Assembly: GCF_932526225.1 (NCBI RefSeq)
Contig: NC_064047.1
Span: 12,288,460-12,352,459 of the forward strand
Direction of reading: 5' to 3'
Source: Nematostella vectensis
Taxonomy: Eukaryota > Cnidaria > Anthozoa > Actiniaria > Edwardsiidae
DNA length: 64,000 bases
Position numbers and translations under genes: made by a program. Every line of letters starts with the position of its first letter. Position 1 is the first letter of the stretch. Shown here in pieces: positions 22,279 to 32,639 of the stretch. The notes below the pieces were generated by a model. The model had not been told where the DNA came from and searched no databases. It saw nothing but the letters and a program-made list of their open reading frames with translations.

Positions 22279-23187
22279 AAAGTGCTTAAACTTAAACAAG
22301 AGGTAAAAAACCTGAAAAGAAAACTCAAGGTGAGTTTACACCGTGTGATTATGCTGAAGTTGCAATACTTATGACAAAAACGAAATGGTTGTTATTGGTT
22401 AAACGGCGGCTTCGATATTCTGAATCCACTCCCTGGATATGAGGAATTTGGCTCTCAAACATAGGAAATATTTAGGCACAAATTCAAATTATGTCATTCG
22501 GTACTTTTCTCCTGCCCGGCCTGGATTTTATGATTTTGGTAATTATGTATCATATATTAGTAGCCGAATGCAGTGAATATAACACTATCAGCAAGTAGTT
22601 TTGGATTTTTAAAGGCTGTTACTGTGCGGTTTTTGCACATTGTAATAGTCCTCTCCGCTGTTATCACATAGAGAATATTAAGTGTTCTTTTTTGTATTTT
22701 TATAGGTTTACAAAGATGTTCCTGCAGAGGATCAGCCCAGTCCAGTGGTACGTCGATAAAACATCAAACAAACAATATAACCGGAACATAGAACTCGTAT
22801 AGACTATATACATGCCTGATTGCTTATACATTGATTTTAGTTGTTTTCAATTAATTGTTCAATTTATTATTTAAAGTCACAACAAAAGCAGAAAATTAAA
22901 TATCTGTCAAAGCCCCTGGAAGGGGTGAAGAGGCTCCTGTCAGACCTCTTTACCGAAGAAGAGCTCATGCGGTGCACACTGAAGGGGAAGGGAAGGTCCA
23001 GAGGGATGCCCTGGACCAGCAACAAGATGCAGATAATTTATGGTAAGTCACAACAGTGCGAGAAATGCAGAAAGGTATCACTTACTTAACTGCAACTACC
23101 ATTATTTTTGCAGGTGCAATGAGGGCAAATTACGAAATGACTGATGAGAAAATGGACCAGCTGATTAGAAATCAGCAAAATCCTTAA
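22279..23187 (+). CDS. BEN-domain-like gene, 3' half (four exons)
   Basis: Four segments joined by GT-AG introns with consistent phases: about 22279-22329 (start uncertain), 22706-22747, 22877-23042 and 23114-23187 (TAA). The joined product runs from a Lys-rich helix (KLKQEVKNLKRKLK) through YKDVPAEDQPSPV to a domain with KRLLSDLFTEEELMRCTLKG, then ANYEMTDEKMDQLIRNQ at the C-terminus. The hydrophobic pattern and the LFTxEEL motif match BEN domains, DNA- or chromatin-binding modules in transcriptional repressors and some virus or transposon proteins. No upstream exons were found, so it may be a gene fragment. It sits between two retroelement remnants. Confidence 0.55.
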
Positions 23188-23345
23188 AAGACAAAACCAA
23201 AAAATTCCTTAAGTAAAGCTAAGTGAAATGTCCATTAATGGTCCATTAATAATCATAGAGATATTTTAGCTTGCCTTGCAATTTTTGTTGTATACCAACT
23301 TTTTGTCGAATTTGGTTTTGTCTTTTAACGATTTTTGCTGATTTC
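23166..23345. repeat. Inverted repeat spanning the BEN-like stop codon
   Basis: 23166-23203 (AGAAATCAGCAAAATCC, then AAAGACAAAACC) is matched in reverse complement by 23308-23345 (GGTTTTGTCTTTTAA, then TTTTGCTGATTTCT). Arms are about 38 bp with a loop near 100 bp. The left arm covers the last codons and stop of the BEN-like frame. Confidence 0.8.
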
Positions 23346-23930
23346 TATAACGTTATAGAAGTCACTGTTCACGTTGTATCCGAAAATTATAAAGTTGATT
23401 ATCAAATTTTGAGATAATTGTAAATTTGTTCTGTATTCTAAAAATAAAATTATTTGCTGGAAAATATTGCTAGCTATTTGTAATAAATTACCGGATATCC
23501 AAGAAAAGCGTATAATATTCTGCAAAATGACAATATTTCAATAACAATAACCTCAATTTCCTTCAATTCCGAAAAATCTAATAATATCCGATTATGCATT
23601 CACTAAAATCAAAGAAAATCCAATATTGTCTAAGAATATCGTTCTTTATCGCAAAAGGAACAACGCATCTATGCATTCCCTGTCACATTAATGCATATTC
23701 CAAAAAATCGCATTATATCCAATTGGATATTCCAGAATATCGTAGAAAATCCTGTTTAAAGTAAGACTATGCCTTTTGAGATATCCTAGAATATCCTGGA
23801 ATATCGGTCCAAATTTACCGTGAAAATTCACACCTTGAATATCCTAGGAAATCGCAGGATGTTCTAAGATGAATATCGTGAGATATTCAAGGATATTACA
23901 GAAAGTCTTGGAATATCCCAGTTTCATTTC
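23346..23930. repeat. Degenerate ATATCC/GGATAT-rich region
   Basis: GAATATC, GGATATT, ATATCC and TCCTAGAATATC recur in both orientations at irregular spacing, densest at 23700-23930. No ORF. It looks like an eroded satellite or the subterminal region of an unidentified DNA element. Confidence 0.5.
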
Positions 23931-25076
23931 GCACGGTGCCGCGAGAGAAGTAAGCATCGAGCAAGGTCTCGTCTTCATGGTCTCTTTCCTCATCAGTCGT
24001 AAGCCACCTTCGACCGCTCTACTCCAGCGATTTATTAGGTACCCGGGGATCTTCTGAACCAGCCTCTTGTTCTCTTCTGGGTCGTTAAGCACGTTCAGAA
24101 ATTGTGAGGCTGACATGGCTGGCTCGCTTGTTCTAGGAAGTCTGAAAACTTCCGTAGGCTGACGCCGTCGTTCGCCTGCACTCTTGGCCACTCGTGTAGT
24201 CTATGTCGATATGGGTCGGCCAGAAAGTACGGGTTGCCATAGCGGCGAGTGAGCATTTCCTTTGCTCGATCGCTAGACGATGGTGTACATTGCGTTATAA
24301 AACCCGAAGTCGCTTCCTTAGCTTCGCCGGCCGCATATCTTCCGAGTACAAACGTTCCTCCGCGTTACTAGACTGACGCTCTACAATGTTCTCAAAAGCC
24401 CTTAGACACCTCGGAAACTCTAATTGGTTCCCCCTAAAGATCTTTGGCTCGGGAAGAGGGAGCCTGTGGCGCGAGTTTCGCTCTGCGAGGAGGTCAGCTA
24501 AACGTGTTATCGAGTCAGTGTTCTCTGCGGGAGGGACAGTATATTGCTCGATAGAGGTACACGAGAATCGGTTTGTGATAGAGGTAGAAGTGGTCTTTTT
24601 GAATTATGGAGAACCCTTGGCTCGGAATTAACTTGACTTGCGGGGTGATCGGAATTCGGGTTGGATAAATCGAGCGTTTTTCTACTGCCGGAAATAGAAC
24701 GTAGCTGTTCCTCTAAATAATCATGTAAGCGGTCGGCGGCGTTCCCCGTAATCTGCTCGGGATTCTGTGCTTCGCTTTCGACTTTCTCGATAGCCTGTAG
24801 TTCGGCTCTTGTCGCTGCTAACTCTTTGAGTATTTCGATTTGTTTGAGTTCTTTCGTTTTCCCCCATTTAAACATGTCAATGTCTAATCTAGCTGCTTTA
24901 GCGGCGATATCCGCTCGGTAATTTAGAGACCCATTGCAGGTGCGCGTCTCGATGTGCGGCTTGCCCTTGACCGGTGGAACCCAGCAATGCTCGGTGCCTT
25001 TCGAGAGGACAAGGGACAAGTTTTTACTGTAATGGATTTCCCTTCCGGTCGCCTTCACTGGTATAACACATGACAC
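23844..25076 (-). pseudogene. LTR retrotransposon gag remnant (DUF1759-like)
   Basis: Minus-strand frame 24507-25076 plus a shifted continuation to 23844. It begins just after the leader, has an amphipathic helical stretch (KELKQIEILKELAATRAELQ) and a Pro/Ser-rich linker. In shifted frames it continues with PLPEPKIFRGNQLEFP and ASQFLNVLNDPEENKRLVQ, resembling the Pao-type gag core. At least two frameshifts and stops break it. Nothing of pol follows; the sequence runs into the ATATCC-rich region. It belongs with the LTR at 25459-25629. Confidence 0.7.
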
Positions 25077-25265
25077 GACACCGACTTGAACCCAATTTGC
25101 CTTTTTTTCATTTTTTTATAACTTTATTGTCTGTATTACACCGTACAAACTTGATCCGGCTATATCAGGGGAAATCGTCGTGCGCGTGTTTGATCGTTTG
25201 ATTCGTGTACGATATGCGGGGCTTAGCACTGCCTGGCTCTAATTTTATCAGGTTCAGAGTTAATT
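25077..25265 (-). repeat. Retroelement 5' leader, copy 2
   Basis: Second copy of the leader at 21185-21345, here followed by about 190 bp of further leader up to the primer-binding site. The two remnants therefore belong to one element family. Confidence 0.75.
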
Positions 25266-25458
25266 ATTATCTAATAAGTACTGTTCGCTACATTACTGCT
25301 AATTTTCCCTTCTTTTCAGGTTTTTGGATGGTTTATTCGTTACACAGTTCAGTTAATTTCTATTCGCTCAAAGAGCACAGTTTAAGTCTCACCGTGTTTT
25401 CTAATTCTTTTGCCATAATGCTTCTTACTCACCTAAATCACGCTCTGAGTCGCCAATA

Positions 25459-25629
25459 TGTAACACCCGCGATTCCTTGTGTTATTCCAGTTATTTATTT
25501 AATAATCCAACTCACAAAAGTCTACTTTTTTCCGATCTAGAAACTCACATGGGAAAATCGTCCCACAATGCATTTCAAACAGGTCGATCCAGGGGCGCGC
25601 GGCCGAAACCGCAACAGGTGGCCCCTACA
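25459..25629 (-). repeat. 5' LTR (171 bp) with adjacent primer-binding site
   Basis: Read on the minus strand the LTR starts TGTAGGGGCCACC and ends GGGTGTTACA, with TG...CA ends. After TAT comes TGGCGACTCAGAGCG (about 25441-25455), a primer-binding-site-like sequence beginning with the canonical TGG. This orients the gag remnant to its left. No matching 3' LTR was found in the window. Confidence 0.65.
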
Positions 25630-25876
25630 CATATTGTTTAAACAAACGTATTTTGAAGTCAAATAGAGTGGGCTATAGCTATACAATATCCAGACATAAA
25701 ATTAGAACATTTTTTATCAAGATCAACAACACTACAAATACAACACAATTCTCTAGTTGTTTATTGAAATTGTCCCATAAAAATCAATACTGTCCAACAC
25801 TGTCTCACATTGGCCATTTGTCAATTGGAATGGCCATTTGTCAAGCGCTAGTGGCAAATGGCCAAATGGTAATATA

Positions 25877-26360
25877 TGAAGTAGATTCCGGCTACGAAGC
25901 GATTTAAGACCGGCCTCAAGGATTTCTTCCAATATTTATTTTATAAAAACATTCTGGAATAGATCAATAATTACAGCATTTAGGCTAGATCTCGGGCATA
26001 TTCCTACATATTCCGATCATAGTTGTGAAGCGATAGAGATTTACGAAATTAAACTTACAAGCAATGGAACATACACTTGAATCAATAATTACTACTACAC
26101 AAAACATACAAATCATGCGCTATAAAGCTAATATAACTTGATCATGGTACCTGAAGGGTGGATTCCTGCGCGGTCTTGGCTTAAACTTAGCTCTGCTCTA
26201 AACTTGCGATCTCCTAATGTGCTCTATTGACTCTAACTGGTCTCAATTTACAGATGCCTTTTAAGCAGCAATTATCAACTTGTGTCAATCAAACTTAATT
26301 ACTTACATATTGAATCAGTCACTTAGAAAACAAACAGTGTCCGATGCGCTATCTACAACA
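25877..26360 (-). repeat. BEL/Pao 3' LTR
   Basis: 484 bp, plus-strand ends TGAAGTAGATTCC and GCTATCTACAACA, so TG...CA-type ends in element sense. Matches 31844-32321. Confidence 0.92.
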
Positions 26361-26396
26361 AATCCTCGGGGGGCGCCAATGAGAAGGAGTTATTTG

Positions 26397-27806
26397 TTAC
26401 TCTGCTTCGCATATCAAGCAGCAGCGCTGGACGGACCTCTGATATTCCGCTCCGTTGACTGTCTTGACTCTCACGTTCCGTACGAGTGCGTCTTGCCCGG
26501 GGTAGGTCTCCACGACGCGTCCAAGACTCCATTTTCCACGTGGCGCCGTGAAATCCACTAGCAGGACAACATCTCCGACGCTCATCTGGCGACCTTTCTT
26601 CTGCCATTTGGAGCGGCCGCGACTGATCAGCGTTGGAACGTACTCTCGGATGAACCGTCTCCAGAAGTAGTTGACGATGGTCTGCACGAACTGGTAGCGC
26701 TTCCTGAGGTTCTTTTTGTGTCTTCGTATGGACCATGAGGGGTGTTTACCGACGCTCATCCCAGTAGGAGGTGATTCGGTGTCAGGGGTCTTGGATCGTT
26801 GGGGTCGTCCGAACTGTAAGTCAGAGGGCGGCTGTTCAGGATACTCTTCACTTCGGCGAATACTGTAGCCATCTCGCTCCAGGAGAGTGTCTGCTCTCCT
26901 ACGGTTACGTGAAGTGAGTGCTTGAATTGCTTGACCAAACTCTCGTACATTCCTCCTTGATGGGGACTGTAGGGGGATATGAAGATCCAGTTGAACTTGT
27001 GCAGCATCGCAAAGTCTTCAAGACACTTCTTCTCATCGATGACTAGTTTGCGGAGTTCTGCTTCTGCCCCTACAAACGAGCCTCCGTTGTCCGAGATCAA
27101 CGTCTCTGGCCATCCGTGGGTTGCGGCGAATCGTCTAACTGCTTGGACAAGCTGATAACGCTTCCGCTGATGTGTTCTCCACGATTTTCAAGTGCACCGC
27201 TCGTACGGTCGCACAGGTGAAGATTGCTCCCCATGCCTTGATCGATTGCTTTCTTCCATACTTCAGTCTGAATGGCCCGAATAAGTCCACTCCTGTTACA
27301 TTGAAAGGCGGTGAGACTAACTGCAATCTTTCTTTCGGAAGATCAGCCATCATTGTAGTGTGTGGCGGTTGCTTTTGTTCCCTACAAGTCACGCATTTTC
27401 TTGTGATCTTATTTGCACGATTTCTCCCTCGTAGGATCCAGTACTTTGCACGCGATTCAGACAGGGTTCTTTCTCGCCCTGCGTGATTCGTCATTTGATG
27501 CATCTCTCTCATGATCAGCGTCGAGATGTGATCCTTCGCTGGGAGGAGTACTGGATACACTTGGTCATACGGCAGGCTGGTCCTGGTCAGGCGGCTCCCT
27601 ACCCTCATCAAGCCATCCTCGTCTATGAATGGCGACAGATTCGGGTAGTCTTCTGTCTTCATGGCTCGCTGACTGAACCGCAGCCAATACTCTTCAGCGG
27701 CTTCGATTTCTGCAGGTGCTAGGTGACTAGTTTTCTTCTGCTCTGGGTTATTCACACTGGACTTGAGGTTGCTTACAAATCGCATACAATATGCGGTGAT
27801 CCTCAC
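26397..27806 (-). pseudogene. BEL/Pao integrase and C-terminal domain
   Basis: Three minus-strand frames. 27135-27806 has an integrase H2C2 zinc-binding region (HQMTNHAGRERTL, CVTCREQK) and the first catalytic Asp block FNVTGVDLFGPF. 26756-27100 has the second Asp block MISDNGGSFVGAE and the Glu block SPHQGGMYESLVKQFK. 26397-26759 matches the Pao-type C-terminal domain (KGRQMSVGDVVLLVD, GRVVETYPGQD). The cuts near 27120 and 26757 are frame changes, so no intact integrase is made. The enzyme would insert the cDNA into chromosomal DNA. Confidence 0.88.
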
Positions 27807-27854
27807 AAGGCGACTCCATCTGGATTGGGATTGCGGATCTAGTAGTGGTTCCTC

Positions 27855-28400
27855 CTAGACGGCGGCGGCGATTGCACTTACTGGCGTCTCTTTTTTCTTT
27901 TCCGGATCTTCTTCTTCTGGGGTTATGACTGCCTCACTAGGCCAATCAGCTCTCGGTTTCTTGAGGAAGGGTTGACCGCTCATCCATCCTCCTTTGCTTA
28001 GCTCTTCAACAGTGATGCCTCTGCTTAGGTCGTCAGCTGGATTTTGATCCGTCGGTACATGTCTCCAGTGACCTTGTTCCCACTCGGACTCGATCTCGGC
28101 GATGCGAACACCTACGAAGGGCTTGAATGCAGAGGACCGGGATCTTAACCAGGACAGGACTATCGTGGAGTCCGACCACAAGACGACGCTCTCCGGCTTT
28201 GTCTTGAGCTCTGAGACGATGGTTTTCGCGAGTCTGGAGGCTACGAGAGCTGCCATCAGCTCTAGTCTAGGGACTGTTGATTGGCGCAGTGGTGCTACTC
28301 TGGCTTTCGCTGCCACAATGCGGACCTCTGGGCCTTGCGGAGTCGGCCAGACAAGGTAGGCGACGGCGCCATATGCCTTACACCTTGCGTCGGCGAACAC
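27855..28400 (-). pseudogene. BEL/Pao RNase H region
   Basis: A 181-residue frame beginning FADARCKAYGAVAYLVW (first catalytic Asp), followed by APLRQSTVPRLELMAAL (Glu), VVLWSDSTIVLSWL (second Asp) and HVPTDQNPADDLSRG (final Asp block). All four catalytic positions are visible, so this segment is well preserved although its neighbours are out of frame. It would degrade the RNA strand during reverse transcription. Confidence 0.88.
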
Positions 28401-29584
28401 GGTCGCCTGCGTTATAGGGCTTGAGACATCTCGGGATTTGGACCTCCTTCAGGCTTTCGATCTCTTTCAGTAGTGAAAGCAACATGGCACTTGTTTCTTC
28501 TGGAAGGGGATCGTCCCAATCGAACTGTTCTGCCCTCCAAACCTCTTGCAGCGCTACTCTTGCTTTGATCGTGACGGCTGACGCGAGGCCTAGAGGGTCA
28601 TACAGCCGGGAGATGCTCGAGAGTACGGATCTCTTCGTCAGTGCTTTCAACTTCAAATCCCTCGAGGCGAAGCTTATTGTGTCTCTCTGCCGGTTCTATC
28701 CTACTCCGAGAGTCTTCGTGCCTTCTTCCCCATCGAGATTGACTGTTGGCGTCCCTGATGCGTGTCCGGCATTGTTTCCGGGTGGGGGTGGCTGGCTTTG
28801 CACTGCAGTATCTGACGAAATCCACTGCTTTATCTTGAAACTTCCTGTCGACAGAACGCTGTCAGTCTCTTTGATGGTCTTCGTGGCTTCCTCTGCGGTT
28901 GAACATGAGAATATAAAATCGTCCATCTTTTGAGCAGGGTAGCTGCTAGCGGGCTCTCTTCACTGTTTTCATCGGCCATCCTTAACAGCACAGAGCTGGC
29001 CATGTCTGGGGATGGTTTTTCGCCGAAGGTCACTCTCTGAAGGGCGTAGAAAGCTGGCGGTCTTGAAGTGTCTAGGTCTCTCCAGAGGAAGCGATGGACT
29101 TGCTTATCATCCTCCGGAAGGCAGATCTGAAGAAACATTTTTGAAATGTCCCCGACACAAGCAACCTGGTCTTCTCGGAAGCGCAATAGAACGCCGAGCA
29201 GATCACCGATTAGCCCTGGGCCTTTGTACAGGGACGAGCTGAGAGACACACCCTGGTACACACTAGCGGGATCGAATACTATTCTTAAGGGGGTGCTGTC
29301 TTGCTGTCCGGTCGATATATGCCGAAATTTGGGAGATAGTAGACTGGCTTGACGGGCCTCTCAAGTTCCTCTTGGGTAAGCTCTCTCGCCCAACCGTTTT
29401 CTTGGTATTGGACGATTACCTTTTGATACATGTCTGCCTTGTCTTGGTTTTTAAGCAGACCTGTCTCTAGTGACCTTAACATCTGTTCTGCGAGTGGACG
29501 GTTGTCGGGGAGAAGGGTTTTATCTTGTTTCCACGGTAACCCAACAATGTAACGGTTGTCTTCTTTTCTACAGGAACTCTCCAT
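28378..29584 (-). pseudogene. BEL/Pao reverse transcriptase, frameshifted
   Basis: Minus-strand pieces: 29285-29584 (pol N-terminal linker, NRYIVGLPWKQDKTLLP), 28830-29261 (palm with ACVGDISKMFLQICLPED and FYALQRVTFGEKPSP), 28696-28926 (MDDFIFSC, catalytic box and thumb) and 28378-28656 (SISRLYDPLGLASAVTIK, connection). A frameshift separates the palm from the MDD box and another precedes the connection. The order is that of BEL/Pao RT. Inactive as it stands. Confidence 0.87.
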
Positions 29585-29691
29585 TAGCTTAAGAGCTTGC
29601 TTGTCCTAAAACGACATCGGCTGCTTCGGGCATGCGCAGTCATTTGCTTGTACCCCGAGTGTCTCAAACTTGTAGAACTATAAGTTGGTAG

Positions 29692-29722
29692 TTCGTACAG
29701 CCAGGTTGACTGGCTGTACGAA
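29692..29722 (-). other. 13-bp perfect hairpin at the gag-pol junction
   Basis: TTCGTACAGCCAG (29692-29704) and its exact reverse complement (29710-29722) around loop GTTGA. In element sense it starts about 37 nt after the stop ending the gag-protease frame. Confidence 0.8.
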
Positions 29723-29758
29723 GCTGACGGAGCAGATCTGGGACTCTCTTCGCTTATT

Positions 29759-31243
29759 CTATGAACCAATGACATACCATCCGAGCTTCGTCTTCTTGGC
29801 TACTGGTTGGAACGGTGTTCTTTGGCGTGTTTCTTCCTCTGCGTGGATATGGCTGTAGTGGACACCTAAGATGAGATCAACTGGACCGGCTCTGTGCGTG
29901 AAATCGATGCCACGAAGGTGATTGAATGAGCTTAGCCATGTGCGATCTATGGGAGGAACATCGAGCACTGTATAACTGATCTCGTGGGCTTCAATCTTGA
30001 ATTCCTCCGCGGCGTCGAGACCAGACATCCAAAACTCTACTTTTCGGCTTTCTGGGTCGTTGATTTTCTCTCCATCAACGACTGCAAGGGTGACTTTCTC
30101 TCTCTTCCCTTGTAGCCCAAGTCTTCTGGCGAAGGCCTTTGAGATTACTGTCGTTCCTGCGCCGCTATCAATTAGAACGCTTCCCTCCTGAACTCGTCCG
30201 TTCGCAGCTCTAAAGCGTGCTCTCACTACGGGCATCATAGCCGTCTTGTCTAGTACTGAGGCGATATTGCTTGCTAGAGTTAGGGACATCTTGGGGTCAG
30301 CTTGGGGTGGAATCGGCGTCACTGCATGAGCGTGCAGTAGAGGGTGATGGAAGTATGGACATGACGGGACTATTTCGCACTTCTTTTTCGACCTGCATTC
30401 TCTTTGTGGGTGACCTCGCTTTAAACATGAGAAACAGCAACGGGCGTTCTTGAGCAGGGTCAGTCTTTCATTGACTGTGGCGGCAGCCATCTTAGGGCAA
30501 TCGGGAACCCTGTGGTTTTCGGCGTCACAGACGAAACAATTCGTCGTTCTTGCTTGCTGTCCCACTGCGAAAACACCTTCCCTCTCCCTAGGTTGAGTCT
30601 GGTTTTGGTCGTTTCTGCCGATTCCGATGTCTCCAAAGTCGGGGTCGAACTCTGCCTTCACACGTTTTCTTATGAAATCACTAATGTGCTGGATACTGGG
30701 CGTGACATTCTTCTCTCTCAGGTAGGAGGACACGCTTCGACATCTTTCTATGAGGTGGTCTGGCAGACGCATGGCTATGCACCTGAGGTTTTCGTTTGCG
30801 TTGATATCCGCGAAGTAGCCGATTCGTTTCATTGTCGCTAGGCAACTAACGACATCGATAGAAAACTCGAGGAGCTTTATCCTGTCGTTCTTTCCGATTC
30901 TGTCGCCTTTTGTGATGGTGTTGACTAGTGCGCGCGCAATGACACTTGCTTGACCAAATTGATCTTTTAGCGTTTTAAGCGCTGTTGCGTACATTACGCC
31001 ATTCGAACCTAAACCTGCTATGCATCTTTCCGCTTCTCCGGCAAGGTGCATTTTGAGCTGAATCATTCTTATGTTGTTGCTTAGATAATTCTTGTCGTGG
31101 ATCTTGAATTTGTCGACGAAATCGGCATAATCTAGCGGGTTTCTGTCAAACTTTGTTAGCGCCACGGTCGGTATGTCTTTGCTAGCTTCTAATTTATACA
31201 GTGCGTCGGCTATTGACATAGTCGTGCTTTCTTGTGGTTGCAC
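29759..31243 (-). CDS. BEL/Pao gag-protease
   Basis: A 494-residue frame. Residues about 25-190 resemble the Pao gag core (DUF1759 type: FDRNPLDYADFVDKF, KMHLAGEAERCIAGLG). Zinc knuckles follow (CFVCDAENHRVPDC and CCFSCLKRGHPQREC), then an aspartic protease domain with VLIDSGAGTTVISKAFAR, where DSGAGT is the catalytic motif. It ends with LGWYVIGS and a stop. Gag packages the RNA and protease processes the polyprotein. The frame is intact, but pol beyond it is separated by stops. The first in-frame start is weak because the frame continues from 31253-31678 across one TAG. Confidence 0.9.
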   Translation of the reverse strand: MQPQESTTMSIADALYKLEASKDIPTVALTKFDRNPLDYADFVDKFKIHDKNYLSNNIRMIQLKMHLAGEAERCIAGLGSNGVMYATALKTLKDQFGQASVIARALVNTITKGDRIGKNDRIKLLEFSIDVVSCLATMKRIGYFADINANENLRCIAMRLPDHLIERCRSVSSYLREKNVTPSIQHISDFIRKRVKAEFDPDFGDIGIGRNDQNQTQPREREGVFAVGQQARTTNCFVCDAENHRVPDCPKMAAATVNERLTLLKNARCCFSCLKRGHPQRECRSKKKCEIVPSCPYFHHPLLHAHAVTPIPPQADPKMSLTLASNIASVLDKTAMMPVVRARFRAANGRVQEGSVLIDSGAGTTVISKAFARRLGLQGKREKVTLAVVDGEKINDPESRKVEFWMSGLDAAEEFKIEAHEISYTVLDVPPIDRTWLSSFNHLRGIDFTHRAGPVDLILGVHYSHIHAEEETRQRTPFQPVAKKTKLGWYVIGS

Positions 31244-31252
31244 AATAGTCTC

Positions 31253-31678
31253 CTAAAACTCGACTAAATCATCGATCCACTGGTCAAACACGTGTGTTGT
31301 TGTCACTGGCGATTGTTGACTGTGCGTGATTTCCTGCTGGGTATTTGGGGGAATAGGCGGTGTAGTCGGCGGGTGATCTTGGCTATTAGAAGCTGAGTTG
31401 TTATGTGGTATTTCCTGTTGACCTTGTTGGTCTATTTCTAAACTCGGGTCATTAGGCATAGCTTGCTTCGTCATCTGTTCAATGTGCTCCTCAATTGCTT
31501 CTTCTAACGTGTATACATCATTGTTCAAATCGTTTTCCCACGCGTCTAATGCATCATGATCCGGGTTTTCGAACTCGTAGAAAAAGATGTGTATTTCGCA
31601 CGCGCGTTCGAAGTCCTTTCTTAGCTGATCTAGTTCTTTGCGAAATCGTTTCGCCGTGGTAGTATCTGTTGTCGTCAA
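31253..31678 (-). CDS. BEL/Pao gag N-terminal segment
   Basis: A 141-residue frame just upstream of gag-protease and in the same frame, separated from it by one TAG (31253-31255) and three codons. It is Asp/Glu-rich and helical (KRFRKELDQLRKDFERACE), then a Gln/Pro/Thr-rich tail. No named domain recognised. Either the stop is a recent mutation splitting gag or it is read through. Confidence 0.6.
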   Translation of the reverse strand: MTTTDTTTAKRFRKELDQLRKDFERACEIHIFFYEFENPDHDALDAWENDLNNDVYTLEEAIEEHIEQMTKQAMPNDPSLEIDQQGQQEIPHNNSASNSQDHPPTTPPIPPNTQQEITHSQQSPVTTTHVFDQWIDDLVEF

Positions 31679-31843
31679 ATTGCGGATGCGTTTAATCGCA
31701 CGCGTTATCTTGCAGCGTAATCGTTTCCTTCTTGTTCGTATATCTGTTTCGCTATCGGTACCGGTGCTAGATGCCGATGTCTCTTTGTCTTATCTGCCAT
31801 GCTTTATGCTTCTGTCGGCTCTTCACTAGTTCCTTCAGAAATT

Positions 31844-32321
31844 TGAAGTAGACTCCGAAGCGATTTAAGACCGGCATCAAGGATTTCTTCCAATATTTAT
31901 TATATTAAAACATTCTGGAATAGATCAATAATTACAGAATTTAGACTAGATCTCGGGCATATTCCTACACATTCCGATCATAGTTGTGAAGCGATATAGA
32001 TTTACGGAATTAAACTTACAAGCAATGCAACATACACTTGAATCACTAATTACTACTACACAAAACATACAAATTATGCGCTATAAAGCTAATATAACTT
32101 GATCATGGTACCTGAAGGATGGATCCCTGCGCGGTCTTGAGTTTAACTTAGCTCTGCTCTAAACTTGCGATCTCCTCGTGTGCTCTATTGACTCTAACTG
32201 GTCTCAATTTACAGATGCCTTTTAAGCAGCAATTATCAACTTGTGTCAATCAAACTTAATTACTTACATATTGAATCAGTCACTTATAAAACAAACAGTG
32301 TTCGATGTGCTATCTACAACA
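31844..32321 (-). repeat. BEL/Pao 5' LTR
   Basis: 478 bp, plus-strand ends TGAAGTAGACTCC and GCTATCTACAACA. Pair of 25877-26360. No convincing primer-binding site was seen just inside it. Confidence 0.92.
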
Positions 32322-32388
32322 ATATATTGCAGTATGATGTGGCTTTCAGGGGGAGGGATGGTCCTATAAATCAATAACATTACAGTTT

Positions 32389-32608
32389 TTCTAGCACTGC
32401 AAGTATCTGATAGCACGGAGATCAATACATAAAAGTCATTTAGCACTGCAAGTATCTGATAGCACAGAGATCAATACATAAAAGTCATTTAGCACTGCAA
32501 GTATCTGATAGCATGGAGATCAATACATAAAAGTCGTTTAGCATTGCAAGTATCTGATAGCATGGAGATCAATACATAAAAGTCATTTAGCACTGCAAGT
32601 ATCTGGGC
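32389..32608 (+). repeat. 49-bp tandem repeat, about 4.5 units
   Basis: Unit TAGCACTGCAAGTATCTGAT, then AGCACGGAGATCAATACATA. It lies just inside the left end of the long-TIR element; noncoding. Confidence 0.9.
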
Positions 32609-32639
32609 TAAGGGACAAAGCTATGGCAACAGTTATGAA

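Larger units (their letters stand above)
25877..32321 (-). mobile_element. BEL/Pao LTR retrotransposon, full length but disrupted
   Basis: Two LTRs (25877-26360 and 31844-32321) flank a gag-protease-RT-RNase H-integrase region on the minus strand, the BEL/Pao order. Target-site duplication ATATA lies on both sides (25872-25876 and 32322-32326). LTRs differ by scattered substitutions and a few small indels, so it is not brand new. The pol frame is broken in several places. No envelope-like ORF is seen. Confidence 0.93.

Noticed and set aside
25791-25876. Palindromic GGCCATTTG-rich stretch as a separate MITE
   Set aside because: It pairs with 36838-36923 as the outer terminal repeat of a larger element rather than standing alone.
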